Counted from the first letter of the stretch, positions 51,144 to 59,840 are shown. The stretch is 64,000 nucleotides of DNA from SAR202 cluster bacterium bin22 (GCA_002238505.1 MPMM01000010.1:1-64000); one strand, 5' to 3'. The notes: a model not told the origin generated them from the sequence alone. Numbers and translations are program-made.

Positions 51144-52127
51144 CTACTCCTCACCCCTCAGCCAGCGGGCTGCCTCCTTGGCGTGGTAGCTGATTATAAT
51201 GTCCGCTCCGGCCCGCCGGATGGCTGTCAGCAGTTCCAGGGTTACCAGCTTCTCGTCAATCCAGCCCTGCTTTGCCGCCCCCTTGACCATGGAGAATTCG
51301 CCGCTGACGTTGTAGGCCGCCATGGGGTGGTCGAACCTGTCACGGGCCGACTTGATCACGTCCAGGTAGGCCAGAGCCGGCTTGACCATTACGATATCCG
51401 CGCCCTCTGCAATGTCGCTTTCTATCTCCCGCATCGCCATGCGGCGGTTGGCTGGGTCCATCTGGTAGCTGCGCCGGTCGCCAAACTGGGGCGTGGAATC
51501 GGCGGCAACACGGAAAGGCCCGTAGAATGCGGAGGCATACTTCGCGGCATACCCCATCACCGGAACCGTCTCCTCGCCGTTGGCGTCCAGCGTCTCGCGA
51601 ATGGCTCGCACCTGCCCGTCCATCATTGCCGATGGGGCAACCATATCGGCGCCGGCCTGCACCTGGGCCAGGGCCGTTCGCCCCAGCAGTTCCAGCGTCT
51701 GGTCATTGTCAATGCGCTGCCCGTCAATAACGCCGCAGTGACCGTGGTCGGTATATTCGCACAGGCACACATCACCCACCACCATCAGGCCCGGCGCCGT
51801 CTGCTTGATAACCCGGATGGCCTCCTGGATGATGCCTTCGGGGTCATACGCGCCGCTGCCCACCGGGTCCTTCTCCTCGGGAAGCCCGAACAGCAGGACG
51901 GCGGGAATGCCCAGGTCCACAACCTCGGTTATCTCCTCCTCCAGCATATCCAGGGAAAGCTGGTAGTTGCCGGGCATGGGTTCGATCGGCTGCTTGACGC
52001 CCTGTCCGTGGGAAACAAAGAGGGGATAGATAAAGTTGGAGGCGCTCAGGCGGGTCTCGCGCACCAGGTCGCGCATCGGTTCCAACTCCCGCACCCTGCG
52101 CAGCCTCATATCGGGAAAGCTGGTCAT
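51144..52127 (-). CDS. hemB: delta-aminolevulinic acid dehydratase
   Basis: 327 residues; condenses two 5-aminolevulinates to porphobilinogen. The zinc site is complete: D-V-C-L-C-E-Y-T-D-H-G-H-C-G (about 116-129), so the enzyme is of the Zn-dependent type. Active-site lysines lie in Y-A-A-K-Y-A-S-A-F-Y-G-P-F-R (about 191-204) and V-M-V-K-P-A (about 242-247). GAAGAAGA precedes the ATG. It follows the cobA-hemD fusion on the same strand by 79 bases and is probably the last gene of the operon. Confidence 0.94.
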   Translation of the reverse strand: MTSFPDMRLRRVRELEPMRDLVRETRLSASNFIYPLFVSHGQGVKQPIEPMPGNYQLSLDMLEEEITEVVDLGIPAVLLFGLPEEKDPVGSGAYDPEGIIQEAIRVIKQTAPGLMVVGDVCLCEYTDHGHCGVIDGQRIDNDQTLELLGRTALAQVQAGADMVAPSAMMDGQVRAIRETLDANGEETVPVMGYAAKYASAFYGPFRVAADSTPQFGDRRSYQMDPANRRMAMREIESDIAEGADIVMVKPALAYLDVIKSARDRFDHPMAAYNVSGEFSMVKGAAKQGWIDEKLVTLELLTAIRRAGADIIISYHAKEAARWLRGEE

Positions 52128-52206
52128 CTTCTTCTCCTCAATTCAGTAATGGACACGAACGCCAGCCAACGCAATGCATAGTCTGGCCGGTGTCTGGCGG
52201 AAAGGG

Positions 52207-53760
52207 CTACCCAGCGCCGTAGTGCCCCACCAGCGCCTCCACCAAACCCTCCACTGTATGTTCATCAGCCATCAGGTCCACCCTCAGCCCCAGCTCCCTT
52301 GCGGTGCCTGCCGTAACCGGGCCAATACACGCAATCAGCGACGACTCCAGCGAGGACTTGTCCCCGTCCAGAATTTCCAGCAAATTGCGGACAGTTGATG
52401 AACTCGTGAAGGTTATGGCGTCCACACCCTGCGACAGCAGCGTGCGGGCATTCTGGGCAGCGTCCGGCGGTGTGACAGTACGGTACGCAGTCACCCGCTC
52501 CACCCGGGCTCCCATATCGGCCAGCCCCTTGGCCAGCGCGTCTCGGCCAATGTCCGCCCCCGGCAGCAGCACCGGGACACCCGTCCACTCCCGGCCGGCC
52601 AGTTCTTCCACCACAGCCTCGGAAACGGAGGTCGCCGGTACAAAGTCCGGCCGTATTCCCTTCTGCACCAGGGCGGCGGCGGTCGCCGGACCGATGGCCC
52701 CAATAGTGGAATCGGCAAAGACTCGCGAGTCCTGCCCGTAGGCCTCAATTCGCCCGAATACCGCATCCACGGCGTTGGTGCTGGCGAAGATAATCCAGAA
52801 CTTGCTGATGGTCCCAAAGGGAGTCTCCAGTGGCAACAGCCCGTAGTTAGCCAGCGCCGCGTCCAGCGCCGCATAGTCCTCCGGCGGCGCGATTGCGATG
52901 GAGGGTAATTCCAGGGACTCCGCGCCCTGTTCCTCCAGCAGCGTCCGCAGCCGGGAAGCCTGGGTACGGGAACGGGTTACCAGCACTCGCTTGCCGAACA
53001 GGGGCTTTCGGTCAAACCAGCGAATTTCCTTCCGCAAACCCGCCACCGGCCCGATTACGGCCACCACCGGCGGTGTCAGTCCCGCTTCCTTCGCCCGGGA
53101 AACCACGTCAGAAAGACTGCCATCCACCGTTTTCTGCTTCTGCCAGGTCCCCCACTGCACCAGAGCCACCGGCGTGTCCGGCGCCATGCCCTCCCGCTGC
53201 AGCGTTTCCAGAATGGACTGCAGCGCGGCCCAGCCCATCAAGACCACCAGGGTGCCGCCGGTGCGGGCCAGCACGTCCCAGGGAATGGAAGACTCGGGCT
53301 TGGTGGGGTCTTCGCTGCCGCTGACCACCGTGAAGCAGGTAGCCATGCGACGCTGGGTCACGGGAATTCCGGCATAGGCGGCCGCGGCAATGGCAGACGT
53401 AATGCCGGGCACCACTTCAAAGGAGATTGCGTTCCGGGCCAGTACCTGGGCTTCCTCGCCCCCCCGTCCGAATACGAAGGGGTCGCCGCCCTTCAGGCGT
53501 ACCACCTCCTTCCCTTCGGACGCTTTCTCCACCAGCAGGTCGTTAATCTCGTCCTGGGTCAACGCCTGCCTCCCCCGCTCCTTCCCCACAAAAACAAGCT
53601 CAGCGTCCGGGGCAGCCGACTCCAGCAGGGTCGGGTCCATCAACCGGTCATAAACCACCACATCCGCCCGTTGCAGACAGCGCATGCCCTTGACGGTAAT
53701 CAGGCCCGGGTCGCCAGGCCCCGCCCCTACCAGAAAAACTTTGCCGGACAAATTGGTCAC
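52207..53760 (-). CDS. cobA-hemD: uroporphyrinogen-III C-methyltransferase/synthase fusion (CobA-HemD)
   Basis: 517 residues. N-terminal SAM-dependent methyltransferase (1-250): V-F-L-V-G-A-G-P-G-D-P-G-L (8-20), R-L-K-G-G-D-P-F-V-F-G-R-G-G-E-E (about 87-102), V-V-P-G-I-T-S. C-terminal uroporphyrinogen-III synthase (about 255-510): G-K-R-V-L-V-T-R-S-R and D-A-I-T-F-T-S-S-S-T-V. It thus makes uroporphyrinogen III and methylates it to precorrin-2, steering tetrapyrroles to siroheme. Both halves look intact. The GTG start directly follows the stop of the 97-residue gene, so translation is coupled. Confidence 0.93.
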   Translation of the reverse strand: MTNLSGKVFLVGAGPGDPGLITVKGMRCLQRADVVVYDRLMDPTLLESAAPDAELVFVGKERGRQALTQDEINDLLVEKASEGKEVVRLKGGDPFVFGRGGEEAQVLARNAISFEVVPGITSAIAAAAYAGIPVTQRRMATCFTVVSGSEDPTKPESSIPWDVLARTGGTLVVLMGWAALQSILETLQREGMAPDTPVALVQWGTWQKQKTVDGSLSDVVSRAKEAGLTPPVVAVIGPVAGLRKEIRWFDRKPLFGKRVLVTRSRTQASRLRTLLEEQGAESLELPSIAIAPPEDYAALDAALANYGLLPLETPFGTISKFWIIFASTNAVDAVFGRIEAYGQDSRVFADSTIGAIGPATAAALVQKGIRPDFVPATSVSEAVVEELAGREWTGVPVLLPGADIGRDALAKGLADMGARVERVTAYRTVTPPDAAQNARTLLSQGVDAITFTSSSTVRNLLEILDGDKSSLESSLIACIGPVTAGTARELGLRVDLMADEHTVEGLVEALVGHYGAG

Positions 53761-54054
53761 CTACTTGTACCTTTCCAGCTTGGGGTTGTTGATGAACTCT
53801 TCCGTTAGAGGGTCCAAAGAGTCCTTCACCAAAACCCTCCCGCATTCACAAATCTTGGTGTCAACGCCCTCCGGGAATATTTCCTTGGGATCAGTTTCCC
53901 ACACCATCTCGCCATCTCGCCAAATATAAACCCCTCCCGCATTTTCCAAAGCGCGGCGGCGGGCAACTATGGAGGCACGGCGCATGGCGGCCAATGCTCT
54001 GGCGGATTCGGTTGAAACTGGAGATATTCCCCGTTGTCTCTCCGGATTCTTCAT
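53761..54054 (-). CDS. partner protein of zeta-toxin-like kinase, unknown
   Basis: 97 residues, soluble, basic first half (A-L-A-A-M-R-R-A-S-I-V-A-R-R-R-A-L), acidic second half, one C-x-C (I-C-E-C-G). The ATG overlaps the stop of the zeta-like gene by ATGA, so the two are made together. This would suit an antitoxin, though antitoxins of this class are usually upstream of the toxin. No recognised domain. Its stop abuts the start of cobA-hemD. Confidence 0.55.
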   Translation of the reverse strand: MKNPERQRGISPVSTESARALAAMRRASIVARRRALENAGGVYIWRDGEMVWETDPKEIFPEGVDTKICECGRVLVKDSLDPLTEEFINNPKLERYK

Positions 54055-54581
54055 TGCCCTTCCCCCTCTTCCAGGAGAATTGCATACCCCTCAGCGTTAT
54101 CCCACAACGACCACTTGTCCACCAGGACCTTATAGACTCGGTTGAAATTCCTCAGCCCTCCCTCAAACCGTCGCCAAATCACATCTTCAGGAATGTTATG
54201 CCCCCCTTCCATGACACGATTATATACGCGACTTACGGCCATATCAGGGTCGGGAAGGCTGAGAAAATAAAGCTCCACACGAAAACCGGAACTTTGCCAG
54301 CGAGGGATTGACCGGGAGTATGCCAACCCACTCAAGGTAGTCTCAAAGGCAAAGCTCACGCCTTGGTCCACCAGTTCTTGAATCCTCTGGAGCATCAACC
54401 GGCCAGCCCTGAAAGCCTCTGACTCCGGGTTGCCGGGGTTCAGGCCACGAGCAATTATGTCCGCGTTGACGAAGGGATAACCGGCTTGGTCCCCGGAAAG
54501 TAACTGGTTCGCAAAGGTCGTCTTCCCCGCCCCGTTAGGCCCCGCGATTATGATTATCTTCTTGCCAGCAGGTTGGTTCAA
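54051..54581 (-). CDS. zeta-toxin-like P-loop kinase
   Basis: 176 residues. Walker A I-A-G-P-N-G-A-G-K-T-T-F-A (about 12-24), F-V-N-A-D-I-I-A-R-G-L-N-P (about 37-49), F-A-F-E-T-T-L-S-G (about 77-85, the E-T-T substrate motif) and a lid R-V-x-x-R-V-M-E-G-G-H-N-I-P-E. Zeta/PezT toxins phosphorylate UDP-N-acetylglucosamine and stop wall synthesis; shorter relatives of unknown function, like this one, are common in Chloroflexota. A TTG start 15 bases after hemC, with no ribosome site, is assumed. Its place inside a haem operon is unusual. Confidence 0.75.
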   Translation of the reverse strand: MNQPAGKKIIIIAGPNGAGKTTFANQLLSGDQAGYPFVNADIIARGLNPGNPESEAFRAGRLMLQRIQELVDQGVSFAFETTLSGLAYSRSIPRWQSSGFRVELYFLSLPDPDMAVSRVYNRVMEGGHNIPEDVIWRRFEGGLRNFNRVYKVLVDKWSLWDNAEGYAILLEEGEGQ

Positions 54582-54596
54582 GGCAAACAGAGCAGG

Positions 54597-55574
54597 CTAT
54601 TCGGCAGCATTCTCCAGCAACCTTCCCCCACCCCGTTCCACCATCGCCAAATGCGCGTCGGCGGCCAGCTGGTGCGGAGAGCGCGTCAAACCCCTTACCT
54701 TGGCCTGAAACGATTGGGACCCATCTGGCGCACCGAGGAACACCGTCAGGTTCATCAGGTCCCCGTCCGACTGGGCATACGCCCCCACCGGCACCTGGCA
54801 CCCGCCCCCCAGCCGTTCCAGGAAAGCCCTCTCGGCAGTGGCCGCATATCGAGTCGAGGCATGGTCTATCGTCTTCAGAATCCCCATCATCCGGTCATCG
54901 CCGGCCCGGGTTTCCACCGCCAGGATCCCCTGCCCCGGCGGCGGCACAAAGCTCTGGGGCGACAGGTACTCGGTGATGCGGTCGCCCAGTCCCAGCCGCA
55001 GCAGTCCGGCGGCGGCCAGTACCGCTCCCTCGCACTCCTCGCCTCCGGCCTTGCGCAGGCGGGTCTCCACGCTCCCCCGAATGGGCACTACTTCCAGGTC
55101 AGGGCGTCGGCTCAACAACTGGGCCTGGCGCCGGGGGCTGCTGGTCCCGATGCGCGCCCCCTGGGGCAGTCGCTCCAGCGAGCAGCCGTACACATCGACC
55201 AGCACATCCCGTGGGTCCTCTCGAGGCAACAGCGAGGCCAGTACCAGGCCTTCAGGCAGGAGGGTAGGCATATCCTTGAGGCTGTGCACGGCCATGTCCA
55301 GCTGTCCGGACATTAGCTGCTGCTCAATTTCCTTGACGAACACCCCAAGGCCCATGCCGGCCAGGGGCGCGGTGGCGTTGGCGTCGCCGTGGGTGGTAAC
55401 GGTGACTACCTGGAATTCCAGGTCGGGGTGAAGGGGTCGCAACTGTTCCAGGACGATATCCGTCTGCAGGCGGGCCAATGCGCTGGCCCGGGTTCCCACC
55501 CTGACCACGTTATCTTCGTGATCCCTGGTTGAGGCTTCGATGCTCTCTTCGCTAGCGCCGCCCATGCCGTCCAC
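54597..55574 (-). CDS. hemC: hydroxymethylbilane synthase
   Basis: 325 residues; polymerises four porphobilinogens using a dipyrromethane cofactor. V-R-V-G-T-R-A-S-A-L-A (24-34) is the substrate-binding start, D-M-A-V-H-S-L-K-D-M-P-T (about 86-97) contains the catalytic Asp-loop, and the cofactor Cys is in the R-L-G-G-G-C-Q-V-P-V-G-A loop (about 257-268). About 15 extra residues precede the usual start, and the gene overlaps the end of hemA by 23 bases; a start at a later codon cannot be excluded. AAAGGAAA lies upstream of the chosen ATG. Confidence 0.93.
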   Translation of the reverse strand: MDGMGGASEESIEASTRDHEDNVVRVGTRASALARLQTDIVLEQLRPLHPDLEFQVVTVTTHGDANATAPLAGMGLGVFVKEIEQQLMSGQLDMAVHSLKDMPTLLPEGLVLASLLPREDPRDVLVDVYGCSLERLPQGARIGTSSPRRQAQLLSRRPDLEVVPIRGSVETRLRKAGGEECEGAVLAAAGLLRLGLGDRITEYLSPQSFVPPPGQGILAVETRAGDDRMMGILKTIDHASTRYAATAERAFLERLGGGCQVPVGAYAQSDGDLMNLTVFLGAPDGSQSFQAKVRGLTRSPHQLAADAHLAMVERGGGRLLENAAE

Positions 55575-56895
55575 CGGTCCCGTCCATCTTGAACATTTCC
55601 TTTATGACCCGCTGGCGGGCGGGATCATTGCTTTCTTTCAGGTACATGGTGGGGTGGTGCATCAGCTTCTTGACCAGCGCGCCGGTCATGGCATCCAGGT
55701 GAGCGGCCAGGTCTTCCAGGCCCGCATCCTCGTCGGCATCGGGGTCCGAGCCCAGGTGATGCCGCAGGCGGGCCAAGGTCTTCTCTACCTCGGCGCGCCT
55801 CACTTCCTCGGCATACTCCCGGATTGTGGCTACGGCGGAAATCGTGTCCAGCGACTCCCACCACTCGATAAATCCCTCGGCTTCCTGCCCTACCAGCTCT
55901 TCCGCAAAAGCTATTTCCGGTTCCATCCCCACGCTGCCGGCATCCGAAGTTCGGCTCAGGCCGTCAATGTCATACAGGCTGACCCCTTCCACCAGCGCCA
56001 CCTCAGGATCAATGTCCCGGGGCACGGCTATGTCAATCATGAGCAGCGGCCGGTCGCTCCTCGCCGCCATTATCTCCCGCACCTGCGCCGGCCCCAGCAG
56101 GTAGTCCTCAGAAGACGTGGTGCTGATGACAACATCAGACTGCCCCAGGGCTTGGGCGAGCAGTTCAAATGGAACGGCCGACCCTCCAAGTTCAGCAGCC
56201 AGCGTCTCGGCCCGGCTGTAGGTCCGGTTGGTGACCACCAGGCTGCCCGTTCCGGTCGTTGCCAGGGCCCTGCCGGCAAGCTGGCCAGCGTTGCCAGCCC
56301 CGATAAGCAGCACCTGTTTTTGCGACAGGTCGCCCAGCAGGCGGTGGGCCAGTCGGACTCCCACGTGGCTGACCGAACGGCGCCGGTAATCGCCCACGCC
56401 GGAACCCAGGTGGGACGCGTTGTGTACCCGCCGTCCCGCCCGCAGGGCATAGTGAAACAGGCGGGAAAGGGGGCCCTTAACGTAACTGACCCCGGGTTCG
56501 GGGTTGCTGGCGGCAATGAAAGCCGAACGCACCTGTCCCAGTATTTCCCATTCACCAACCACCATGGAATCCAGCCCGCTTGCCACCCGGAAAAGGTGCC
56601 TTACGCAGTCACCCTCCAGGTGGTGATACAGGTAGGGCGCCAGTTCTTCCCCAGGTACGCCCGAATATGCCGACGCGAACTCCCGGAGTTTCGACACCGA
56701 CTGGGAGTCGTCGAGACTGTCATCGGTTCGGGCATAGATTTCCAGCCTGTTGCAGGTGGACAGGATTACGCCGGGGGCCACCTGGACAGCCAGCGCATCC
56801 AGGGCGGACGGAAGACGGGCGGAATCGACGGTCAGCTTTTCCCGCACCTCCACGGGGGCAGTGCGGTGGTTCACGCCAAGGACAAGGAGGCTCAC
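55552..56895 (-). CDS. hemA: glutamyl-tRNA reductase
   Basis: 447 residues; first committed step of C5 tetrapyrrole synthesis, making glutamate-1-semialdehyde from Glu-tRNA with NADPH. N-terminal L-G-V-N-H-R-T-A-P-V-E-V-R-E (6-19), catalytic Cys in L-S-T-C-N-R-L-E-I-Y-A (about 47-57), Rossmann motif V-L-L-I-G-A-G-N-A-G-Q-L-A-G (about 184-197). The GTG start at 56895 overlaps the TGA of sirC (GTGA) and has GGAGGCG upstream. Partner HemL lies at 47-48.5 kb. Confidence 0.94.
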   Translation of the reverse strand: MSLLVLGVNHRTAPVEVREKLTVDSARLPSALDALAVQVAPGVILSTCNRLEIYARTDDSLDDSQSVSKLREFASAYSGVPGEELAPYLYHHLEGDCVRHLFRVASGLDSMVVGEWEILGQVRSAFIAASNPEPGVSYVKGPLSRLFHYALRAGRRVHNASHLGSGVGDYRRRSVSHVGVRLAHRLLGDLSQKQVLLIGAGNAGQLAGRALATTGTGSLVVTNRTYSRAETLAAELGGSAVPFELLAQALGQSDVVISTTSSEDYLLGPAQVREIMAARSDRPLLMIDIAVPRDIDPEVALVEGVSLYDIDGLSRTSDAGSVGMEPEIAFAEELVGQEAEGFIEWWESLDTISAVATIREYAEEVRRAEVEKTLARLRHHLGSDPDADEDAGLEDLAAHLDAMTGALVKKLMHHPTMYLKESNDPARQRVIKEMFKMDGTGGRHGRR

Positions 56896-57626
56896 CGTAC
56901 CGCCTCCGTTGTCCTGGCCTTGTCTTCGCGGGCAGCCTGGCGGATCTGGCAGCTTCGGGTATTGCACTTGCCCAGGTCCTGGCACATTCCAGGCGTCTCC
57001 GGACTTTGCAGTTGGGACAGCAGAAGTTCCAGCGCCTCTTCACTCCGTCCCTTCTGTACCATTTCCAGCAGGTCCCGGGTGATGCAGCACTGCCAGCGCT
57101 CCGGGTCAATTGCTATGCGCTTCTCCTTAACGACCCGGCGCGCCTGGGCCAGCACATCGGCCAGGTCGGCCCATTCCAGCGCCTCGGCATTGGCCAGGGT
57201 TTCCCGCAGCTTGCGGGCCAGCGCCGGGCTCGCGCCGCCGGTGGAGATGGCCATGGTCACCGGTTCCCGCTTCACTATGGACGGTGCAATAAAGCTGCAC
57301 AGGTCCGGGTCGTCCACCACGTTCAGCAGTACGCCCAGTCTCTCGGCCTCCTCAAAAATCTCCCGATTAACGTGCCAGACGTTGGTGGCCGCCACGCCAA
57401 TGAAGGCCCCTTCCAGGTCGCCCGCCTGGTAAGTCCGCTCCAGCCAGGTAACGTCGCCGCGCTTGGCGGCCTTCCGAATACCCGGCGTGGCATCGGGACT
57501 GATAACGGTAATCTGGCATCCCGCCTGCAGCAGGGCGCCAATCTTTCCCTGGGCAATGGTACCGCCGCCGATAATAACGCAGCGCTTCCCTGCCAGGTTC
57601 AAATAAACGGGGTAGTAATCGGGCAT
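56892..57626 (-). CDS. sirC: precorrin-2 dehydrogenase / sirohydrochlorin ferrochelatase-like protein
   Basis: 244 residues. N-terminal NAD-binding domain M-P-D-Y-Y-P-V-Y-L-N-L-A-G-K-R-C-V-I-I-G-G-G-T-I-A (1-25), catalytic-site block T-G-G-A-S-P-A-L-A-R-K-L-R (about 125-137), as in the CysG N-terminal domain, so it oxidises precorrin-2 to sirohydrochlorin; iron insertion may or may not be included. Beyond residue 210 there is an odd Cys-rich tail (M-C-Q-D-L-G-K-C-N-T-R-S-C) not typical of the family. It heads the sirC-hemA-hemC stretch, 253 bases after ahbAB, from which it is separated by a MITE-like element. Confidence 0.88.
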   Translation of the reverse strand: MPDYYPVYLNLAGKRCVIIGGGTIAQGKIGALLQAGCQITVISPDATPGIRKAAKRGDVTWLERTYQAGDLEGAFIGVAATNVWHVNREIFEEAERLGVLLNVVDDPDLCSFIAPSIVKREPVTMAISTGGASPALARKLRETLANAEALEWADLADVLAQARRVVKEKRIAIDPERWQCCITRDLLEMVQKGRSEEALELLLSQLQSPETPGMCQDLGKCNTRSCQIRQAAREDKARTTEAVR

Positions 57627-57720
57627 CTGGTTCCTCTTTAGTCCTTATGTCTTCTCTCGAACGCGAACGTTCATCGTTTATCGTTCATCGGTGGTTCTCA
57701 GCTGATACTTCAACAGCCCG

Positions 57721-57882
57721 TAACGCTGGCCTGAGGTTCAACCGTCATTCTGGCGAAAGCCAGAATCCAGAGCCCCTCTTGTACCATGCAGTTCACCGCT
57801 CGCAACCCGCCCGGATTCCGCCTCAAGACCGGAATAACAATCCACCATCAACGGCCATCACTTCAAACCTGTTGGCCTGCTA
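57721..57882. mobile_element. MITE-like element D
   Basis: 162 bp from TAACGCTGGCCTGAGGTTCA to ACCTGTTGGCCTGCTA, imperfect inverted ends, TA at both ends (57721-57722 and 57881-57882). Core palindrome TTCTGGCGAAAGCCAGAAT. The right TA is within the stop codon of the ahbAB-like gene. It sits inside the haem operon. Confidence 0.7.
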
Positions 57883-58935
57883 GTCCTGCACCGCTTCTTC
57901 CATCTCCGGCTCGTTCTCCCAGAACTCCTCGTAGTCCTCCACGAAGTAACGCACCCGGGTCTTCTTGTACTCCCGCGTGCTGTAAAGCAGCAGGTTATCC
58001 GTAATCTGGGTAGCCTCGCTGATCTCCCTGGCAATCTCCTCGCACTCGTCCTGCGTGGTCGCGTGAATCATGGAAAAGTGGGAGTATGGCCAGTCCGGGA
58101 AGGTGGGCCGCTCGTAGCAGTGGGTCACCGCCGAATGCTGGGCCATGGTCATTCCCACCTCTTCGGCCCGTTCCGCCGGCACCTGCCACACCACCATCGC
58201 ATTGGCCCGGAAACCGGAACGCCGGTGATGCAGCACCGCGCTGTAGCGGCGCATTATTTTCCGCTCCTGGTATTCATCAGCCAGCGCGAACAGCCGGGCG
58301 TTGTCGATACCCAGGCGTTCCGACATGGCATCAAAGGGACGCGGAATCAGCTCCAGGTCTTCCTGCAGTTCGCGAATGACCGACTTGTCGAATTCCGAAA
58401 CCTGCTGCGCCTGGTTCCAGTCCGGCGCCGGCGTGCGCTCCCCAATGTTGTCGGGGTTGTAGTTGTGGGCCGCGCTGCGCTGCTGGACCATGTCAAAGTT
58501 GACCCCGATCTTGAAAAAGCGAAGCGTGGGCATCACCCGGAAGTTCAGGGCCCCCGTCTCCTCTGCCATCCACTCAACCGTGCTTTGCAGATCGCCGTCG
58601 GGCGGCACTGCCAGGGTGAACCACAGATTGTAGTAAGACCCCTCCCGCGCATAGTTGTGGCTGACCCCCGGGTGCCGGTTGATGAACAGCGCGCCCTCAT
58701 TCAACTGGTCCGGCTCATAGGCAAAGGCCACCAGGGTGGTCTTGTACCCCAGGCGGCGCGTGTCGAATATGGCGCTCACCTGGCGCACCACGTTCTGACG
58801 CTTCAGATCGTCCAGCCGGGTTATTACCTCGTCTTCGCCAATCTCCAGTTCTTCTCCCAGTTCCATGTACGGCCGGTCCACCATGGGAAACTTGCCCTGG
58901 ATCAGGTTCAGAAGTTTGCGATCAATCAAGTCCAT
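57880..58935 (-). CDS. ahbAB: AhbA-AhbB-type siroheme decarboxylase fusion
   Basis: 351 residues made of two Lrp/AsnC-like units. Unit 1 (1-160): winged helix D-L-I-D-R-K-L-L-N-L-I-Q-G-K-F-P and Y-Y-N-L-W-F-T-L near 105-112. Unit 2 (about 180-335): F-D-K-S-V-I-R-E-L-Q-E-D-L, R-R-Y-S-A-V-L-H-H-R, and C-Y-E-R-P-T-F-P-D-W-P-Y-S-H-F-S-M-I-H, the AhbB signature. AhbA and AhbB normally form a heterodimer that removes two carboxyls from siroheme on the way to haem or d1 haem; here they are fused. Its gene follows the regulator by 10 bases and precedes sirC. A transcriptional role is less likely given the signature. Confidence 0.83.
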   Translation of the reverse strand: MDLIDRKLLNLIQGKFPMVDRPYMELGEELEIGEDEVITRLDDLKRQNVVRQVSAIFDTRRLGYKTTLVAFAYEPDQLNEGALFINRHPGVSHNYAREGSYYNLWFTLAVPPDGDLQSTVEWMAEETGALNFRVMPTLRFFKIGVNFDMVQQRSAAHNYNPDNIGERTPAPDWNQAQQVSEFDKSVIRELQEDLELIPRPFDAMSERLGIDNARLFALADEYQERKIMRRYSAVLHHRRSGFRANAMVVWQVPAERAEEVGMTMAQHSAVTHCYERPTFPDWPYSHFSMIHATTQDECEEIAREISEATQITDNLLLYSTREYKKTRVRYFVEDYEEFWENEPEMEEAVQD

Positions 58936-58945
58936 CAGTTATCAG

Positions 58946-59614
58946 TCAGCCTCCAAAATTCTTGCCAGCGGCCTCCGCTGCGGGTGAGTTGTCCGCCAGG
59001 GCCGCCTCCATTCTCTTCTGGTACGACTCCACCACTCCCACCAGCACCTGGTCGGCCAGTTCCAGCGTCGGGCCCCACGAACCGGAACTGGTGGAATCCA
59101 GAACCAGGGTACGGAAGAAATTAAAGGCCTCCACCGTGTCCTTCAACGGGACCCCCCGTTCCGACATCTCCGCTCCGTACTCGTGGCCCAGCATCAGCGC
59201 CTCGGCCAGCACCCCCTGCCTTCGCCCCGAAGCCCGCCGCTGGGGCAGACCCTGGACCAGCAGGGACAGCAGGCGGCGGCCAAACAGGCGCATCCGGTCC
59301 CGACCCTCTTCCTGTACGCTCTGGTACCACGACTGCCGGGCTACCTCTTCCTGGCTCAGGCGGCGGCGAATGCGGCGCAGAGCGGCATCTTCAACCCGTT
59401 CCGGCGTCTCCCCTGCGTGGGAGTTCGCTGGTCGCTCTGTCAGGGCCAGCAGGTCCTCCCGGGCAAAGCGTCTATGGCCTCCCGGCGTGCGATAAACCCG
59501 CAGATGGCCGGCATCAGCCCATTGCCGCAATGTCACCTGGCTGACCTTAAGCAGGTTGCAGGCTTCACTCAGCGACAGCCACTGAGTCCGATCTGTGAGC
59601 TGAAGATTCGCCAT
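58946..59614 (-). CDS. HTH regulator with helical sensor-like domain
   Basis: 222 residues. The N-terminal excisionase/MerR-type helix-turn-helix is W-L-S-L-S-E-A-C-N-L-L-K-V-S-Q-V-T-L-R-Q-W-A-D ... T-P-G-G-H-R-R-F (12-50). A basic linker leads to an all-helical domain (about 85-215) with L-A-E-A-L-M-L-G-H-E-Y-G-A-E-M and E-A-F-N-F-F-R-T-L-V-L-D, resembling the RsbR/histidine-kinase N-terminal helical bundle. It starts the haem operon and probably controls it. The start ATG follows AT-rich direct repeats TATAGATTT at 59616-59635, possible binding sites. The ligand is unknown. Confidence 0.8.
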   Translation of the reverse strand: MANLQLTDRTQWLSLSEACNLLKVSQVTLRQWADAGHLRVYRTPGGHRRFAREDLLALTERPANSHAGETPERVEDAALRRIRRRLSQEEVARQSWYQSVQEEGRDRMRLFGRRLLSLLVQGLPQRRASGRRQGVLAEALMLGHEYGAEMSERGVPLKDTVEAFNFFRTLVLDSTSSGSWGPTLELADQVLVGVVESYQKRMEAALADNSPAAEAAGKNFGG

Positions 59615-59813
59615 AAATCTATAAAAATCTATAAAAGTCTTGAAAAATTCGACAGCATTTTATCGCAGACGAGGGTGGCAAGGCAAGGGGTGGAGACCAA
59701 CTCTATTCTGGCTGGCAGGTTGGCGCAGGCTAAGGATTATATCGAAAAAGACCTCTTTGCTGGACGATTTCCGCAATTTTCTTCAACGTCGGAAACGTCT
59801 CCCGCAAATAAAC

Positions 59814-59840
59814 GGGCCTGGCTGAAATTCAGCCAGGCCC
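59814..59840 (-). terminator. terminator of the Fe-S carrier gene
   Basis: Perfect 11-bp stem (59814-59824 with 59830-59840) followed on the minus strand by GTTTATTTGC. It separates erpA from the haem operon; no gene is seen in 59615-59901. Confidence 0.65.
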
